Source of the DNA: Methanosphaera stadtmanae
GTDB lineage: Archaea; Methanobacteriota; Methanobacteria; Methanobacteriales; Methanobacteriaceae
DNA: 64,000 nucleotides
Direction: 5' to 3'
Assembly (NCBI GenBank): GCA_015062805.1
Contig: SUTQ01000002.1
Location: forward strand, 105,967 to 169,966
Shown here: piece after piece, positions 18,730 through 27,684 of the stretch
How the letters are laid out: each line of letters begins with the position of its first letter
Position numbering within the stretch: position 1 is the stretch's first letter
Notes under the pieces: model-generated
The model's database searches: none
The model's input: the letters and a program-made list of their open reading frames with translations, nothing else
What the model was told of the DNA's origin: nothing
Program-made: the position numbers and the translations under genes

Positions 18730-19308
18730 TTATTCATTTAAATTCATTAAAACATGATATACTCTTTGGAAAACAGTAATATAACTTAAAACGGTTAGTA
18801 AACCAATAGTACAAATCATTATTGTGTGTGAACCACCTGCGAGTGCAGCTATAAAAGAACCTAGTGTAATAATAAGTAATCTTTCAGCACGTTCTGCTAT
18901 ACCCACAGAACATTTTATTCCTTCTTGTTCAGCTCTTGAACGGACGTAACTCACGGTAAGTGAGGCATGTATAGCCAAAGCTCCTAATATTGGGTCAACA
19001 AATCCACTATATATGATTCCTATAAGAATTGCGGCATCTGCAAAGCGATCACAAGTTGAATCTAAAAATCCTCCAAACTTTGTTCTACGATTTTGTGAAC
19101 GAGCAATAGCTCCATCAATCATATCACAAATTCCACTAATAATAATAAATAACGCCCCTGCAGCCAAATTACCTGATGCAAATAATACCCCAGAGAAAAT
19201 ACTAATAAATAATCCAATTATTGTCACAATATTGGGGTCTATTTCTATTTTTTCACCAATTTGGTTGGTGATTTTATTCGTTCGTGGTCGTAATTTATCA
19301 TTTAGCAT
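18730..19308 (-). CDS. Archaetidylinositol phosphate synthase (CDP-alcohol phosphatidyltransferase)
   Basis: This 192-residue membrane enzyme joins CDP-archaeol to inositol-1-phosphate for archaeal inositol lipids. The CDP-alcohol phosphotransferase signature D-x2-D-G-x2-A-R-x8-G-x3-D-x3-D is present from residue about 61 (DMIDGAIAR, then FGGFLDSTCDR). Membrane helices surround it (around 28-58, 90-110, 137-178). The start MLNDKLRPRTNKI resembles characterised archaeal AIP synthases, but PgsA-like relatives accept other alcohols, so substrate assignment is by similarity. It is divergent from the Sua5 gene. Confidence 0.82.
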   Translation of the reverse strand: MLNDKLRPRTNKITNQIGEKIEIDPNIVTIIGLFISIFSGVLFASGNLAAGALFIIISGICDMIDGAIARSQNRRTKFGGFLDSTCDRFADAAILIGIIYSGFVDPILGALAIHASLTVSYVRSRAEQEGIKCSVGIAERAERLLIITLGSFIAALAGGSHTIMICTIGLLTVLSYITVFQRVYHVLMNLNE

Positions 19309-19372
19309 ACTCTTTTATTTATAAATTAAAATATATATAATTAATAATCGAATATTTTATAAAAATGATATA

Positions 19373-19990
19373 ATGAATGTATTTAACTACAATTATGGGG
19401 ATAATCTTAAAAAAATTGTGGATTGTTTAAAAGAGGGTAAAATAGTAGTTTATCCTACAGACACAATATATGGTATTGCGGCTGATATAAATAATGTAGA
19501 AGCAATAAAAAGGGTATTTTGGACTAAAAAACGTTCATTTGATAAACCATTATCAATTTGTTTTCATGATACTTACCAATTAGAAAATTATGTTTTCTTG
19601 TCTGATGAAATTAAAAAAATACTGAAAAAAGCATTGCCTGGACCATATACTTTTTTATTAGAAAAAAAAGATAACATTTCTCCATTATTAACTGCAAACA
19701 CATCTATTGTTGGTGTAAGAATTCCTGAAAACATAGTTTCATATGAATTAACTAGTGATTTTCCGATTACAAGTACTAGTGCTAATATTTCTGATTATCC
19801 TACTTATACTAACATATTGCAAATTCAAAAGCAGTTGGGAAATAATGTGGATGTTTATATCAATCAAGGCGAACTTGAAAATAATCAGCCATCAACAATA
19901 ATTGATTTAACTAATAAAAAACCAGTACTTATAAGAAAAGGAATATATGATGAAAAATTATTAGATAAAATTCTAAAAATTAATTTATAA
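19373..19990 (+). CDS. L-threonylcarbamoyladenylate synthase (Sua5/YwlC family)
   Basis: The 205-residue protein makes threonylcarbamoyl-AMP from threonine, bicarbonate and ATP, the first step to t6A37 in ANN-decoding tRNAs. Family motifs are YPTDTIYGIAADI (around residue 27), KKRSFDKPLSICF (around 60), GPYTFLLE near 92, GVRIPEN and the SANIS block (TSTSANIS near 138). It has only the YrdC domain and lacks the extra Sua5 C-terminal domain. It is followed 34 bases later by the DUF2098 gene on the same strand. Confidence 0.92.
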   Translation: MNVFNYNYGDNLKKIVDCLKEGKIVVYPTDTIYGIAADINNVEAIKRVFWTKKRSFDKPLSICFHDTYQLENYVFLSDEIKKILKKALPGPYTFLLEKKDNISPLLTANTSIVGVRIPENIVSYELTSDFPITSTSANISDYPTYTNILQIQKQLGNNVDVYINQGELENNQPSTIIDLTNKKPVLIRKGIYDEKLLDKILKINL

Positions 19991-20024
19991 CAATTGATAA
20001 AACATTACTTAAGGAAGGTTTATT

Positions 20025-20333
20025 ATGTCTGTAACAGATAAAATTGGAAACGAAATTGAAGTGGGTTCCTATATTATATATAGTAGTGTTGGAACAATCG
20101 GTGAAGTGATTGACATAAAAACAGATGAAAAGGGGTCATGGGTACTTATCGCCGTTGATGAGTTAACAAAATTATGGTACAATACAAAATATATAGAATT
20201 AACTGATAAAAAATACGTAAAAACTAGTACTAATGATAAAGATGATAAAGAGTTATCTGTAGATGATATTAAAGAACGTATAAAACATTCAGTTTCATCA
20301 GAAATGAGTTCAGATGCAGTAGGTGGAGGATAA
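20025..20333 (+). CDS. DUF2098 family methanogen protein
   Basis: The 102-residue protein matches DUF2098, a small family restricted largely to methanogens. The first 60 residues form a beta-rich SH3/OB-like core (GSYIIYSSVGTIGEVIDI, then WVLIAVDELTKLWYNTKYIE). The tail is acidic and ends in GGG. AAGGAAGG lies just upstream of the ATG. Function is unknown. The two following genes are on the opposite strand and converge. Confidence 0.8.
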   Translation: MSVTDKIGNEIEVGSYIIYSSVGTIGEVIDIKTDEKGSWVLIAVDELTKLWYNTKYIELTDKKYVKTSTNDKDDKELSVDDIKERIKHSVSSEMSSDAVGGG

Positions 20334-20339
20334 CTCCAT

Positions 20340-20693
20340 CTACATTAATTGATTAATAATTCGATTAATTACTTTTTCTTTTTTATTATTGTATTTAAAA
20401 TTAACCATTTTGCTCTTGTTTTCTATTTTTTTATTGAGTTTATATAATTCTACATCAAGAGTATGATATGTTTGATTGTATTTTCTTTGATATTCTGAGT
20501 TTAGTTTGTCTTTAGAATCAATTAAATCGTGATAAGCATAACCTAAACTGGTTTTAGACATCATTTCATCAATATTATATTTTTCACTCTTAAGTATGTC
20601 CTCAAGATTTTTCATTTCTTTTTTAAGGAGTTCCTCATGTATTTGTTCTTTTTCTTTGATTTTTTCTTCAAATATATCTTTAGTTTTTGACAT
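20340..20693 (-). CDS. Hypothetical coiled-coil protein
   Basis: The 117-residue protein is almost wholly charged helix: Glu/Lys heptads from residue 3 to 45 (FEEKIKEKEQIHEELLKKEM) and again from 65 to 105. It has no cysteines, signal or catalytic motif. Its ATG overlaps the end of the DUF2115 gene by 14 bases, so the two are co-translated. I do not recognise a family. Confidence 0.6.
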   Translation of the reverse strand: MSKTKDIFEEKIKEKEQIHEELLKKEMKNLEDILKSEKYNIDEMMSKTSLGYAYHDLIDSKDKLNSEYQRKYNQTYHTLDVELYKLNKKIENKSKMVNFKYNNKKEKVINRIINQLM

Positions 20694-21183
20694 AGTCTCC
20701 CTCCTTGTTGGATTTAGCGATACAAATATTACATAATGATTTTTTGTTGTTTATATGGTGTTTTTTCACTGGACAATAATAATTTTTACCATCAAAATAT
20801 ATACTTACTTTTCCTGGAAAAACTGTTCCAGGTAAGTGAATAGGTTCTTTAAGGAAATAGGTTGTATATATTACTATGATATTTAAGATGTAAGTAATAA
20901 CATTATCGTTGTGTTGTAATAGTTTATTTATTTTAGTTACATCAGTATTGTCCAAAAAACCCGTATAAGATGCATTATCATTTTTTAATAATTTTAATCT
21001 ATTGATGGTTACATTCAACACGGATTCCGTATACTTCTTTTTATATTCCTGAGGTAAATAAGTTTTTTCTTCATTAAAATAGAAGGATAACTCATATAGC
21101 TCTTCTAAAGTTATATCTTTAATTGATTGTTTAATCAGAATTTTCAAGTCATTTAAACTCATTCCGGAATAAACTTTAACCAT
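20680..21183 (-). CDS. DUF2115 (UPF0305) family protein
   Basis: The 167-residue protein matches the archaeal DUF2115/UPF0305 family, mainly methanogens. The diagnostic C-terminal block is EPIHLPGTVFPGKVSIYF, then NYYCPVKKHH and SLCNICIAK (about 113-157). The three conserved cysteines may bind a metal. The N-terminal half is helical. Function is unknown. It lies between a helicase gene upstream and a coiled-coil gene that it overlaps. Confidence 0.72.
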   Translation of the reverse strand: MVKVYSGMSLNDLKILIKQSIKDITLEELYELSFYFNEEKTYLPQEYKKKYTESVLNVTINRLKLLKNDNASYTGFLDNTDVTKINKLLQHNDNVITYILNIIVIYTTYFLKEPIHLPGTVFPGKVSIYFDGKNYYCPVKKHHINNKKSLCNICIAKSNKEGDYVKN

Positions 21184-21241
21184 ACTAATTTACCTCTGAA
21201 GATATTATTCAGTTATTCATTTATTATATATTATTAATTAT

Positions 21242-23326
21242 TTAATTTTTGTTCTCATAAAATTCTATAATGTTGTTGGCAGTAGTTTCACCAATTCCAT
21301 CGATTTTCATAAGTTCACTTGCAGGAACATTGCTTAAATTATTTCCAAAGGCATCTACTAAGCTACGTGCTCTTTGACGACCTAATCTTTTAATACCAAT
21401 TACCAACGGGATTAGTTCTTCTTTAACTCCATAATATAATCTTGAACTTAATTTATCAATCTCATTAAGGAATTTATAATTTCCTAAAACCTCACAGATG
21501 TCATAATAATATTTGACAAGATTTGAAGCTTCATAACTAGCACGTCTTGTTGATGCAGCATAAACTTTCAAGTAATTTTCAATTTCAAACTCTTTGTGCT
21601 CATTAATCCATTCAATTAAGCTAGCAGCAGTAGCTTCATCATTTTGGACAAAGCTAACATAAACATCATGTCTACTAAGAACTTCTTTAATATTGTCCTT
21701 ATTTGCCTTAAATTTGGTATTTATTTTTGGCATATCGTATGTTTTTGAAATTTCATATATTAAAGATCCAATGTTAAATTCATCTCCCATCATTGTGGAG
21801 TAATCTTTTAATTTTACCGCAGTTTTTACTGCATAATTATTTTTAGAGATTAATGTACCGAAAGGTGTTGGTTGTAAACCTGAGGGTGTTATACGGATTA
21901 TGCCATTTTGAATAAGGTATTCTAATGCACTGGATATTTCATATTTTATGGATTCATCCGAAAAGCCAAAACTCATGGTGTTGTAAGTATGTGATATCTG
22001 GAATCCATAGAAAGTTTTATTGAAAAATTCTATTAAATCATCCATGTCTTTTGCAAATCCACTGGATACCTGTGTAATAATCTGTTTTAATACTGCATCA
22101 TCGTTATCTATCAATTTTGAGTTTGTTACTTCTATTTCTCCATGAACATAGAACTCTTCTAAATTAAATGCTTCATCATAAGTTTTAGCTAAAAGATAAG
22201 AATATCCTTCAGTATCGAAACCAGGTCTTCCAGCTCTTCCAGACATTTGTTCATAGTCAAATACGGGGATGTTTGTCTGTCCTTGATCTGTCCACCTATT
22301 ATAGTCTCTTATCACAACATTTTTTGATGGTAAGTTTACTCCATACATTAAACTAGGAGTTGCAGTAATCATTAATAAGTTACCTTTAATAAATTCTTCT
22401 TCAATAATCTCTTTTTGTCTGTCAAACAATCCTGCATGGTGGAATGCTATTCCATTTTCAATACATTCTGCTAGTTTATAACATATTTCAGTAGGTAAAG
22501 TGTTTCTTCTTCTAGGAACTTCCAATATCTCTTCCGCTATATTTTTGAAAATTTCCCTTTTGCCATCAGGTATGTACCTTGCAATCTTTTTTGCCATGTT
22601 TTGAGCTAAAGATTCTGTAAATCTTCTTGTTGAAACAAAGGTTAACATTTGGGAAGAATCATTTAAAGAGTCATTCAATATTTTATAGACGAGATTGTTT
22701 TTATCTTTAGTTCCAAATTCTTCGGCACATAAAACTTCCTTATGTAATGGAACAGGACGATAATCATGAGTAACTACTTCAGCTTCTAGCCAATGGGCCA
22801 TTTCATCCATATTTTGTAAAGTTGCTGATAATGCAATTATTCTAATTCCCTTATTCTGTTCTTTTATTCTTGTAATTGCACATTCAATTGTTGGACCTCT
22901 GGAGTAATCACCTATCATGTGAAATTCATCTATTATCACTAAGTCAATTTCATGCAATGTATTTAATGAAAAACGTGTTAGTGCGTCAAATGACTCAAAA
23001 ACCATTACTGAAATATCTGAACTGGCAGGATGTTTACCTACCTTGTAGCCATATTGTTCAAATATTTTAAATTCTTTGTATTTTTCATTCTGTAAAGAGA
23101 TTAACGGTACTGCATACACTACTTTTCCGCCGGATAACAGAACTTTAAGCATAGCTAATACTCCAAGTACAGTTTTACCGCTGGCTGTAGGTATTGATAT
23201 TATAAAGTTATCTTTTTTTTCAATATAATCTGAATCAATAACTGCTTGTTGTGCAGGATTATATTCCTCTATGAAAGGATAGCATTCTTTCATAATCTCT
23301 TCTATTTTTGGATCTATATTACTCAA
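21242..23326 (-). CDS. Hel308/Ski2-like DEAD-box DNA helicase
   Basis: The 694-residue superfamily 2 helicase has motif I IPTASGKTVL (around residue 44), motif II DEFH (IIDEFHMIGDYSRGPT, near 130), motif III ALSATLQN, motif IV region VSTRRFTE, and motif VI QMSGRAGRPG near 358. A winged-helix and ratchet region follow, and the end has two helix-hairpin-helix elements (RLGRQRARSLVDAFG and IDGIGETTANNIIEF), as in Hel308 enzymes that remodel stalled forks. The Q-motif region (NPAQQAVID) is less canonical, so it may be a Hel308 paralogue. The next gene downstream is a glycosyltransferase, 23 bases away. Confidence 0.88.
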   Translation of the reverse strand: MSNIDPKIEEIMKECYPFIEEYNPAQQAVIDSDYIEKKDNFIISIPTASGKTVLGVLAMLKVLLSGGKVVYAVPLISLQNEKYKEFKIFEQYGYKVGKHPASSDISVMVFESFDALTRFSLNTLHEIDLVIIDEFHMIGDYSRGPTIECAITRIKEQNKGIRIIALSATLQNMDEMAHWLEAEVVTHDYRPVPLHKEVLCAEEFGTKDKNNLVYKILNDSLNDSSQMLTFVSTRRFTESLAQNMAKKIARYIPDGKREIFKNIAEEILEVPRRRNTLPTEICYKLAECIENGIAFHHAGLFDRQKEIIEEEFIKGNLLMITATPSLMYGVNLPSKNVVIRDYNRWTDQGQTNIPVFDYEQMSGRAGRPGFDTEGYSYLLAKTYDEAFNLEEFYVHGEIEVTNSKLIDNDDAVLKQIITQVSSGFAKDMDDLIEFFNKTFYGFQISHTYNTMSFGFSDESIKYEISSALEYLIQNGIIRITPSGLQPTPFGTLISKNNYAVKTAVKLKDYSTMMGDEFNIGSLIYEISKTYDMPKINTKFKANKDNIKEVLSRHDVYVSFVQNDEATAASLIEWINEHKEFEIENYLKVYAASTRRASYEASNLVKYYYDICEVLGNYKFLNEIDKLSSRLYYGVKEELIPLVIGIKRLGRQRARSLVDAFGNNLSNVPASELMKIDGIGETTANNIIEFYENKN

Positions 23327-23349
23327 GATAACATCCCCTTTTTTATTAT

Positions 23350-24411
23350 CTAATCTTCTAAATATGGTATTTTCATTTTAGAATATTTATTAATTATTAA
23401 TTCTCTAGCATTTCTGCCTATCTTTTCTCTTTTATCTTTGTTTATTAATAGGTCTTCAATCGCATTTTTTAATAATTCCGGATTTGCAGGTGGGACAATT
23501 CTTCCATTTTCATTATTTGTAACTACAGTACTAATGTTTCCGGTGTCAGTTGATATTAAAGCTTTGCCACAGGACATACTTTCTAAGGCAATAATACTGG
23601 CACCTTCTGAAATTGAAGGTAAAACCATTATGTCTGATTCTGGAATTATCTGTTCAGGAATTTGAGTTTTTCCCATTAGGTATGTATCGTTCAAATTATT
23701 TTCTTTAATATAATTTGATAAAAAATCTTTTTCGGGCCCATCACCATAAATCAATAAGGTATAATTTACTGTTGAGATTTTTTTAGCTTCCAATAAATAT
23801 TTTAAACCTTTTTGTTCTACTAAATTTCCTATGAAAACTACTATAGGTTGGGAATAATTAGTCAGTAATTTTCTTTCCCCGTTCAATGGCTTAAATTTCT
23901 TTGTATTCACAGTATTTGGGGTGATTTCGGACTTCTCTTCTATTTTACTTCCATTTAGTGAAATTGCCTTATTCTTTAATTTTTCACTTACAAAATATAG
24001 GTAATCAGATTTATTTAGCACATATTTAATAAGCGGTCTTAAAATTTTATTATTTGGTAGAATATTTATATCAGAACCATGGATAGTTATAACTTTTTTT
24101 GCATCCGATTTGTTTAAAACACATACTAATCCTGGAGGGATTATATAATTTGCATGTATTATGTCAATATTGTAAGTTTTAACTATTTTTTTTAAAATAA
24201 AATAACTTGAAATAATGAATGAAATTCCCCTAATTAATGGAATGTTAATGCTTGAGGCCATAAAGACATTGGAAGATAATTCTGCATCCTGTTTATATGT
24301 TAAAATATAAACATTATGTCCTTCTTCAACAAGTTTATCTTCCAGTTGTTTAGTGTATGTGGCAACTCCACCTAATTGTGGAGGGTATTGGCCGATTATA
24401 CAAATATTCAT
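23350..24411 (-). CDS. GT4-family glycosyltransferase
   Basis: This 353-residue GT-B fold enzyme probably adds a sugar to a lipid-linked or surface glycan at the cytoplasmic face. The N-terminal MNICIIGQYPPQLGGVATYT is the acceptor-domain glycine-rich loop; VVFIGNLVEQKGLKYLLEA opens the donor domain near residue 190; the E-x7-E motif is in SEGASIIALESMSCGKA near 280. I start at 24411, where family homology begins; a possible earlier ATG at 24432 would overlap cbiD. The acceptor cannot be deduced. Confidence 0.86.
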   Translation of the reverse strand: MNICIIGQYPPQLGGVATYTKQLEDKLVEEGHNVYILTYKQDAELSSNVFMASSINIPLIRGISFIISSYFILKKIVKTYNIDIIHANYIIPPGLVCVLNKSDAKKVITIHGSDINILPNNKILRPLIKYVLNKSDYLYFVSEKLKNKAISLNGSKIEEKSEITPNTVNTKKFKPLNGERKLLTNYSQPIVVFIGNLVEQKGLKYLLEAKKISTVNYTLLIYGDGPEKDFLSNYIKENNLNDTYLMGKTQIPEQIIPESDIMVLPSISEGASIIALESMSCGKALISTDTGNISTVVTNNENGRIVPPANPELLKNAIEDLLINKDKREKIGRNARELIINKYSKMKIPYLED

Positions 24412-24422
24412 AAAAACACATC

Positions 24423-25529
24423 TTATTTCCATTCAAAAGGTATAGTGTTAATTTTAGATGGGTTTAATATTTCACCATCCATTTTTACAAGTATAACATT
24501 AAATTTGATGTTGAACTTTAATTCACAGAGTTCTATAATTTTATCCGAAATCAATTCAAAAACTTCTGTTGTTATGTTTTCTTTATCTAAAATTTTTATA
24601 ACATCTTCGGTAGTTATGCATTCGAAAATATTCTTTAATGTATTGGTATCTGCTCCAACTAATCCGGCATAACAAGTCATAATTTCACGACGGGCATCAG
24701 CTACGCTTTGTTTGGTATTAAAAATTCCTGCTGCTATTTTAATTAACTTACCTGCGTGACCGAATAATGTTATTGAATTAACTTTTTCTGTTTTTTCTGC
24801 TTCTTCGAGCATAAATCCAACAAAATTACTCATCTCAATAATTTCATCATCTTCGATAACTAATTTTTCTTTAGCGATACGTGTTCCTATATTTCCAGGA
24901 ACAAATAATAAATCATAATAACCATTGGCTATTGCAACATCAATTTGGACACGTAATGAATCTGTATACGCTTTGGAAGACATTGGTCTGGCGATACCTG
25001 TTGTACCCAAAACTGAGATCCCATCTACTATTCCAAGTCTACTGTTCATAGTTTTTGGAGCTAATTTTTTTCCTTCAGGAATTATTATTTTAACTATTGC
25101 TCCTTTTCCCTCAGGCAAATATTTTTTAACATTTTCTGCAATCATTTTACGAGGAACTGGGTTGATGGCAAACTCACCTACAGGTATTTGGAGTCCTGGT
25201 TTGGTTACTTTTCCAACTCCTTCTCCTGCGGTTATTTCAACACAATTTTCATTATCAGTTAATGTTACTTCTGAAATAATTTTTATGCCTCTTGTTACAT
25301 CCGGATCATTATATGTAGGTTTAATAACACTTGCAGATGCCTTATTTTGATTAATTAGTTTTGTTTGTTTTATTTCAACTATTAATTCAGAAGTTGGTGC
25401 TTCAATAGTAACAACTTCGGGTGTTTCTCCTAGTATTGTTAATAAAGCGGCCACACTCGCTGCTGTTGAAACACTGCCTGTTGTGATTCCAGATTTTTCA
25501 TTTGAATTTACATGATGTTCTATTTTAAT
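24423..25529 (-). CDS. cbiD: Cobalt-precorrin-5B C1-methyltransferase CbiD
   Basis: CbiD methylates C1 of the corrin ring in the anaerobic B12 pathway. Conserved blocks are SGITTGSVSTAASVAALL at the N-terminus, VTKPGLQIPVGEFAINPVPR near residue 105, GISVLGTTGIARPMS near 165, and FVPGNIGTRIAKEKL near 207. The upstream in-frame stop is six codons before an ATT at 25527-25529, and no ATG, GTG or TTG lies between that stop and the GITTGS motif; the first canonical candidate, a GTG at 25454, would delete the motif. I therefore start at the ATT, which follows AGGTTGGG and gives MKIEHH before the motif (368 residues). A frameshift or sequencing error is the alternative. Confidence 0.9.
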   Translation of the reverse strand: MKIEHHVNSNEKSGITTGSVSTAASVAALLTILGETPEVVTIEAPTSELIVEIKQTKLINQNKASASVIKPTYNDPDVTRGIKIISEVTLTDNENCVEITAGEGVGKVTKPGLQIPVGEFAINPVPRKMIAENVKKYLPEGKGAIVKIIIPEGKKLAPKTMNSRLGIVDGISVLGTTGIARPMSSKAYTDSLRVQIDVAIANGYYDLLFVPGNIGTRIAKEKLVIEDDEIIEMSNFVGFMLEEAEKTEKVNSITLFGHAGKLIKIAAGIFNTKQSVADARREIMTCYAGLVGADTNTLKNIFECITTEDVIKILDKENITTEVFELISDKIIELCELKFNIKFNVILVKMDGEILNPSKINTIPFEWK

Positions 25530-25537
25530 CCCAACCT
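25530..25537 (-). promoter_or_regulatory. Ribosome-binding site implying an ATT start for cbiD
   Basis: AGGTTGGG on the minus strand abuts the ATT at 25527-25529, leaving four bases between the AGGT core and the presumed start. No conventional start codon exists in frame between the upstream TAA and the conserved GITTGS motif. Confidence 0.5.
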
Positions 25538-25674
25538 GATAATCTTATTTTTCTCTAATTATGTATTAATGCTATATTTGTTTAAACTAGTTTAATTAGT
25601 TTTTAAAATGAAAAACTTTAAAAATAGTAAAAAATTTTATTATCTAAAAGTAAAATGGAGGAGAAATAGGATAA

Positions 25675-25941
25675 TTATTTTTGTCTAAGTAAAGCTTTTT
25701 TAATTTGTCTGGATAATTGTTCAGGATCTGGTGCACCTATTGACACGGTTTTTCCTTCTAAAACAACAGTAGGGACGGACATAATTTCATATTCTCTAAC
25801 TTTGTCCATGTTTTCATTTACGTCTAAATGTTGATAATCTAAATCGTCTCCAAATTCTTTAACCATTTGTTCAGCTACTTCCACTGCCATAGGACAATAT
25901 GGACATGATTGTGATGTGAATACTTCTAATTTTACACTCAT
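25675..25941 (-). CDS. Glutaredoxin/thioredoxin-like protein
   Basis: The 88-residue thioredoxin-fold protein has the redox pair CPYC near residue 14 (SQSCPYCPMAVEV) and the cis-proline loop SVPTVV near 58. It resembles the small methanogen redoxins (Mj0307/MtTrx class), which have a glutaredoxin-like size but are reduced by thioredoxin reductase-type or F420-linked partners rather than glutathione. It is a general disulfide reductant in the cytoplasm. It stands alone, with a spacer of 145 bases to cbiD and a shared divergent promoter region with shikimate kinase. Confidence 0.88.
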   Translation of the reverse strand: MSVKLEVFTSQSCPYCPMAVEVAEQMVKEFGDDLDYQHLDVNENMDKVREYEIMSVPTVVLEGKTVSIGAPDPEQLSRQIKKALLRQK

Positions 25942-26036
25942 TTTATTTTTTCTCCTAGTTTTTTAATAACATAAATAATATTATTTATATTTTGATAGTA
26001 TATTATATATTATATTATATTTATGGAAGATTTTTT

Positions 26037-26954
26037 ATGGTAAGTGTACGTTCACCTGCTTCTGCAACAGTTATTAATGCGATTAGTACTGGTAAAGGTT
26101 CAGCGTTTGGTATTCAGTTATATGTTACGGCAAATGTTACGATTTTACAGGATAAAACAGATAAAGACATTGATTTTATTTGTAAAAGTTTAGATAATCC
26201 TGATATGGATACTACTTTGATGCATTTGTGTGTTAAAAAAGTTTATGAAAAGTTAATAGAATATCCTGATTTTAATTTAAAAAACATAGTTGTAAATGTT
26301 GAAACTAAATCGGATATTCCTCCAGGTTCTGGATTATCAAGTAGTAGTGCTGCTTCAAATTCGGTTGTGTATGCAACATTATTGACTCTTCTTGACGCAG
26401 CAGACATGTCATTGGAAAATACGGATATTACTGATGAAGATATTCTAAATATGGGAATTGATGCTTCATTGGAGTGTGGAGTAACAAAAACTGGATCTTA
26501 TGATGATGCATCTGCTTCATATTACGGTGGTTGGAAGATTACTGATAACTATGAGAGAAAAATTTTATGTGATTATCTTGTTAACTATCAGAAAATATTA
26601 ATATATATACCGAACAAATCTTTATATACTGCACAGTCTGATGTAAAGGCAATGAAAACTTTATCATCACTTGTGGAAATTGCATTCGATAATGCAGTAA
26701 ATAAGAATATTGAAAAGGCTCTTACCTTAAATGGCTTCTTATATTGTGCAGCATTAAATTTGGATACTCAAATTGCGATGGATGCATTAAAATTAGGAGC
26801 TAAAGCTGCAGGATTATCTGGAACTGGTTCTGCATATACTATTTTGTTAGATGATTCTTCAAATATAGATGAAATAAAGAAAGCATTATCTAAATATCCT
26901 GGTAAATTAATTGAAACAAGACCAGATAATAAGGGATCTGTAGTCATAGATTAA
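26037..26954 (+). CDS. aroK: Archaeal shikimate kinase (GHMP type)
   Basis: The 305-residue GHMP-superfamily kinase phosphorylates shikimate at O3; archaea use this fold in place of the bacterial P-loop enzyme. Motif 2 is IPPGSGLSSSSAASN near residue 87, and the C-terminal GLSGTGSAYTILLDD is motif 3. The N-terminus VSVRSPASATVINAISTGKGSA is diagnostic of archaeal shikimate kinase rather than homoserine kinase. I start at 26037; an ATG 45 bases earlier would add a hydrophobic tail of AT-rich spacer. The next gene, eight bases on, is chorismate mutase. Confidence 0.94.
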   Translation: MVSVRSPASATVINAISTGKGSAFGIQLYVTANVTILQDKTDKDIDFICKSLDNPDMDTTLMHLCVKKVYEKLIEYPDFNLKNIVVNVETKSDIPPGSGLSSSSAASNSVVYATLLTLLDAADMSLENTDITDEDILNMGIDASLECGVTKTGSYDDASASYYGGWKITDNYERKILCDYLVNYQKILIYIPNKSLYTAQSDVKAMKTLSSLVEIAFDNAVNKNIEKALTLNGFLYCAALNLDTQIAMDALKLGAKAAGLSGTGSAYTILLDDSSNIDEIKKALSKYPGKLIETRPDNKGSVVID

Positions 26955-26962
26955 GTGGTAAT

Positions 26963-27250
26963 ATGGAAAAATTTGAAGCAGAAAAATTATTAAACGATTC
27001 AAGGAAAAAAATCGATGAATTTGATGATCAAATTTTAAAGTTAATTCTTGAAAGAACATCACTTGCTAAAGATATAATAACAGCTAAAAAAGCATTAAAT
27101 AAAGATCTTTTTGATTCTTCAAGAGAAGAAATTATCCACAATAAAATTAGAAATGCTGTGGCTGATAAAGAAATAAATACGGAAAAGATACTTGAAATAT
27201 TTGATTTATTAGCATCTATAAGCAAAGAAGAGCAAAAAAAATATTTATAA
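26963..27250 (+). CDS. Chorismate mutase (AroQ type)
   Basis: The 95-residue all-helical AroQ mutase converts chorismate to prephenate for phenylalanine and tyrosine. The start region [26 protein letters not shown] carries the family Arg and Asp-Ile positions, and the second conserved segment is [12 protein letters not shown]. Length is that of a free-standing monofunctional enzyme. It lies eight bases behind shikimate kinase, in the same pathway, and 44 bases ahead of S17e. Confidence 0.9.
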   Translation: MEKFEAEKLLNDSRKKIDEFDDQILKLILERTSLAKDIITAKKALNKDLFDSSREEIIHNKIRNAVADKEINTEKILEIFDLLASISKEEQKKYL

Positions 27251-27294
27251 TTACGTTTATAATAAATTACTTAAAATATATTGGAGGTTTGATT

Positions 27295-27477
27295 ATGGGA
27301 AACATTAGAACAACATTTGTAAAAAGAACAGCAAAAGAATTATTAGAATTACACGGTGATAAATTCAATACTGATTTTGAAAATAATAAACAAATGGTTG
27401 CTGAATACTCAACAGTTTCAACAAAACACTTAAGAAACCAAATTGCAGGTTATGCAACTCATTTATTAGAACAATAA
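27295..27477 (+). CDS. rps17e: 30S ribosomal protein S17e
   Basis: The 60-residue protein [18 protein letters not shown]... has the S17e family layout: basic N-terminus, [10 protein letters not shown], and [11 protein letters not shown] at the end. It is found only in archaea and eukaryotes. The start at 27295 has a GGAGGT site at 27283-27288; a TTG two codons earlier is less likely. The gene follows shikimate kinase and chorismate mutase and precedes the aspartate-family operon after 207 bases. Confidence 0.95.
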   Translation: MGNIRTTFVKRTAKELLELHGDKFNTDFENNKQMVAEYSTVSTKHLRNQIAGYATHLLEQ

Positions 27478-27684
27478 GTTTGTTTTAACTTATTTGTACT
27501 TTTTTTTAATTCTTTAATTTAAATATTAATCCTATTTTTCATTTTAAACATTTTTTATATCTTAAAGTTTAGTTTTTTTATTTTTTTCCATTAATTTTAT
27601 TATTATATAAATCACATATATTATTAGGAATAACTATATTGTTAATTTAAAAATTAATCCATATCAATTATTAAAGGTGAATTT

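Noticed and set aside
24925..25350. A 141-codon open frame on the plus strand opposite cbiD.
   Set aside because: It mirrors cbiD codon bias; the cbiD motifs on the other strand are unambiguous.
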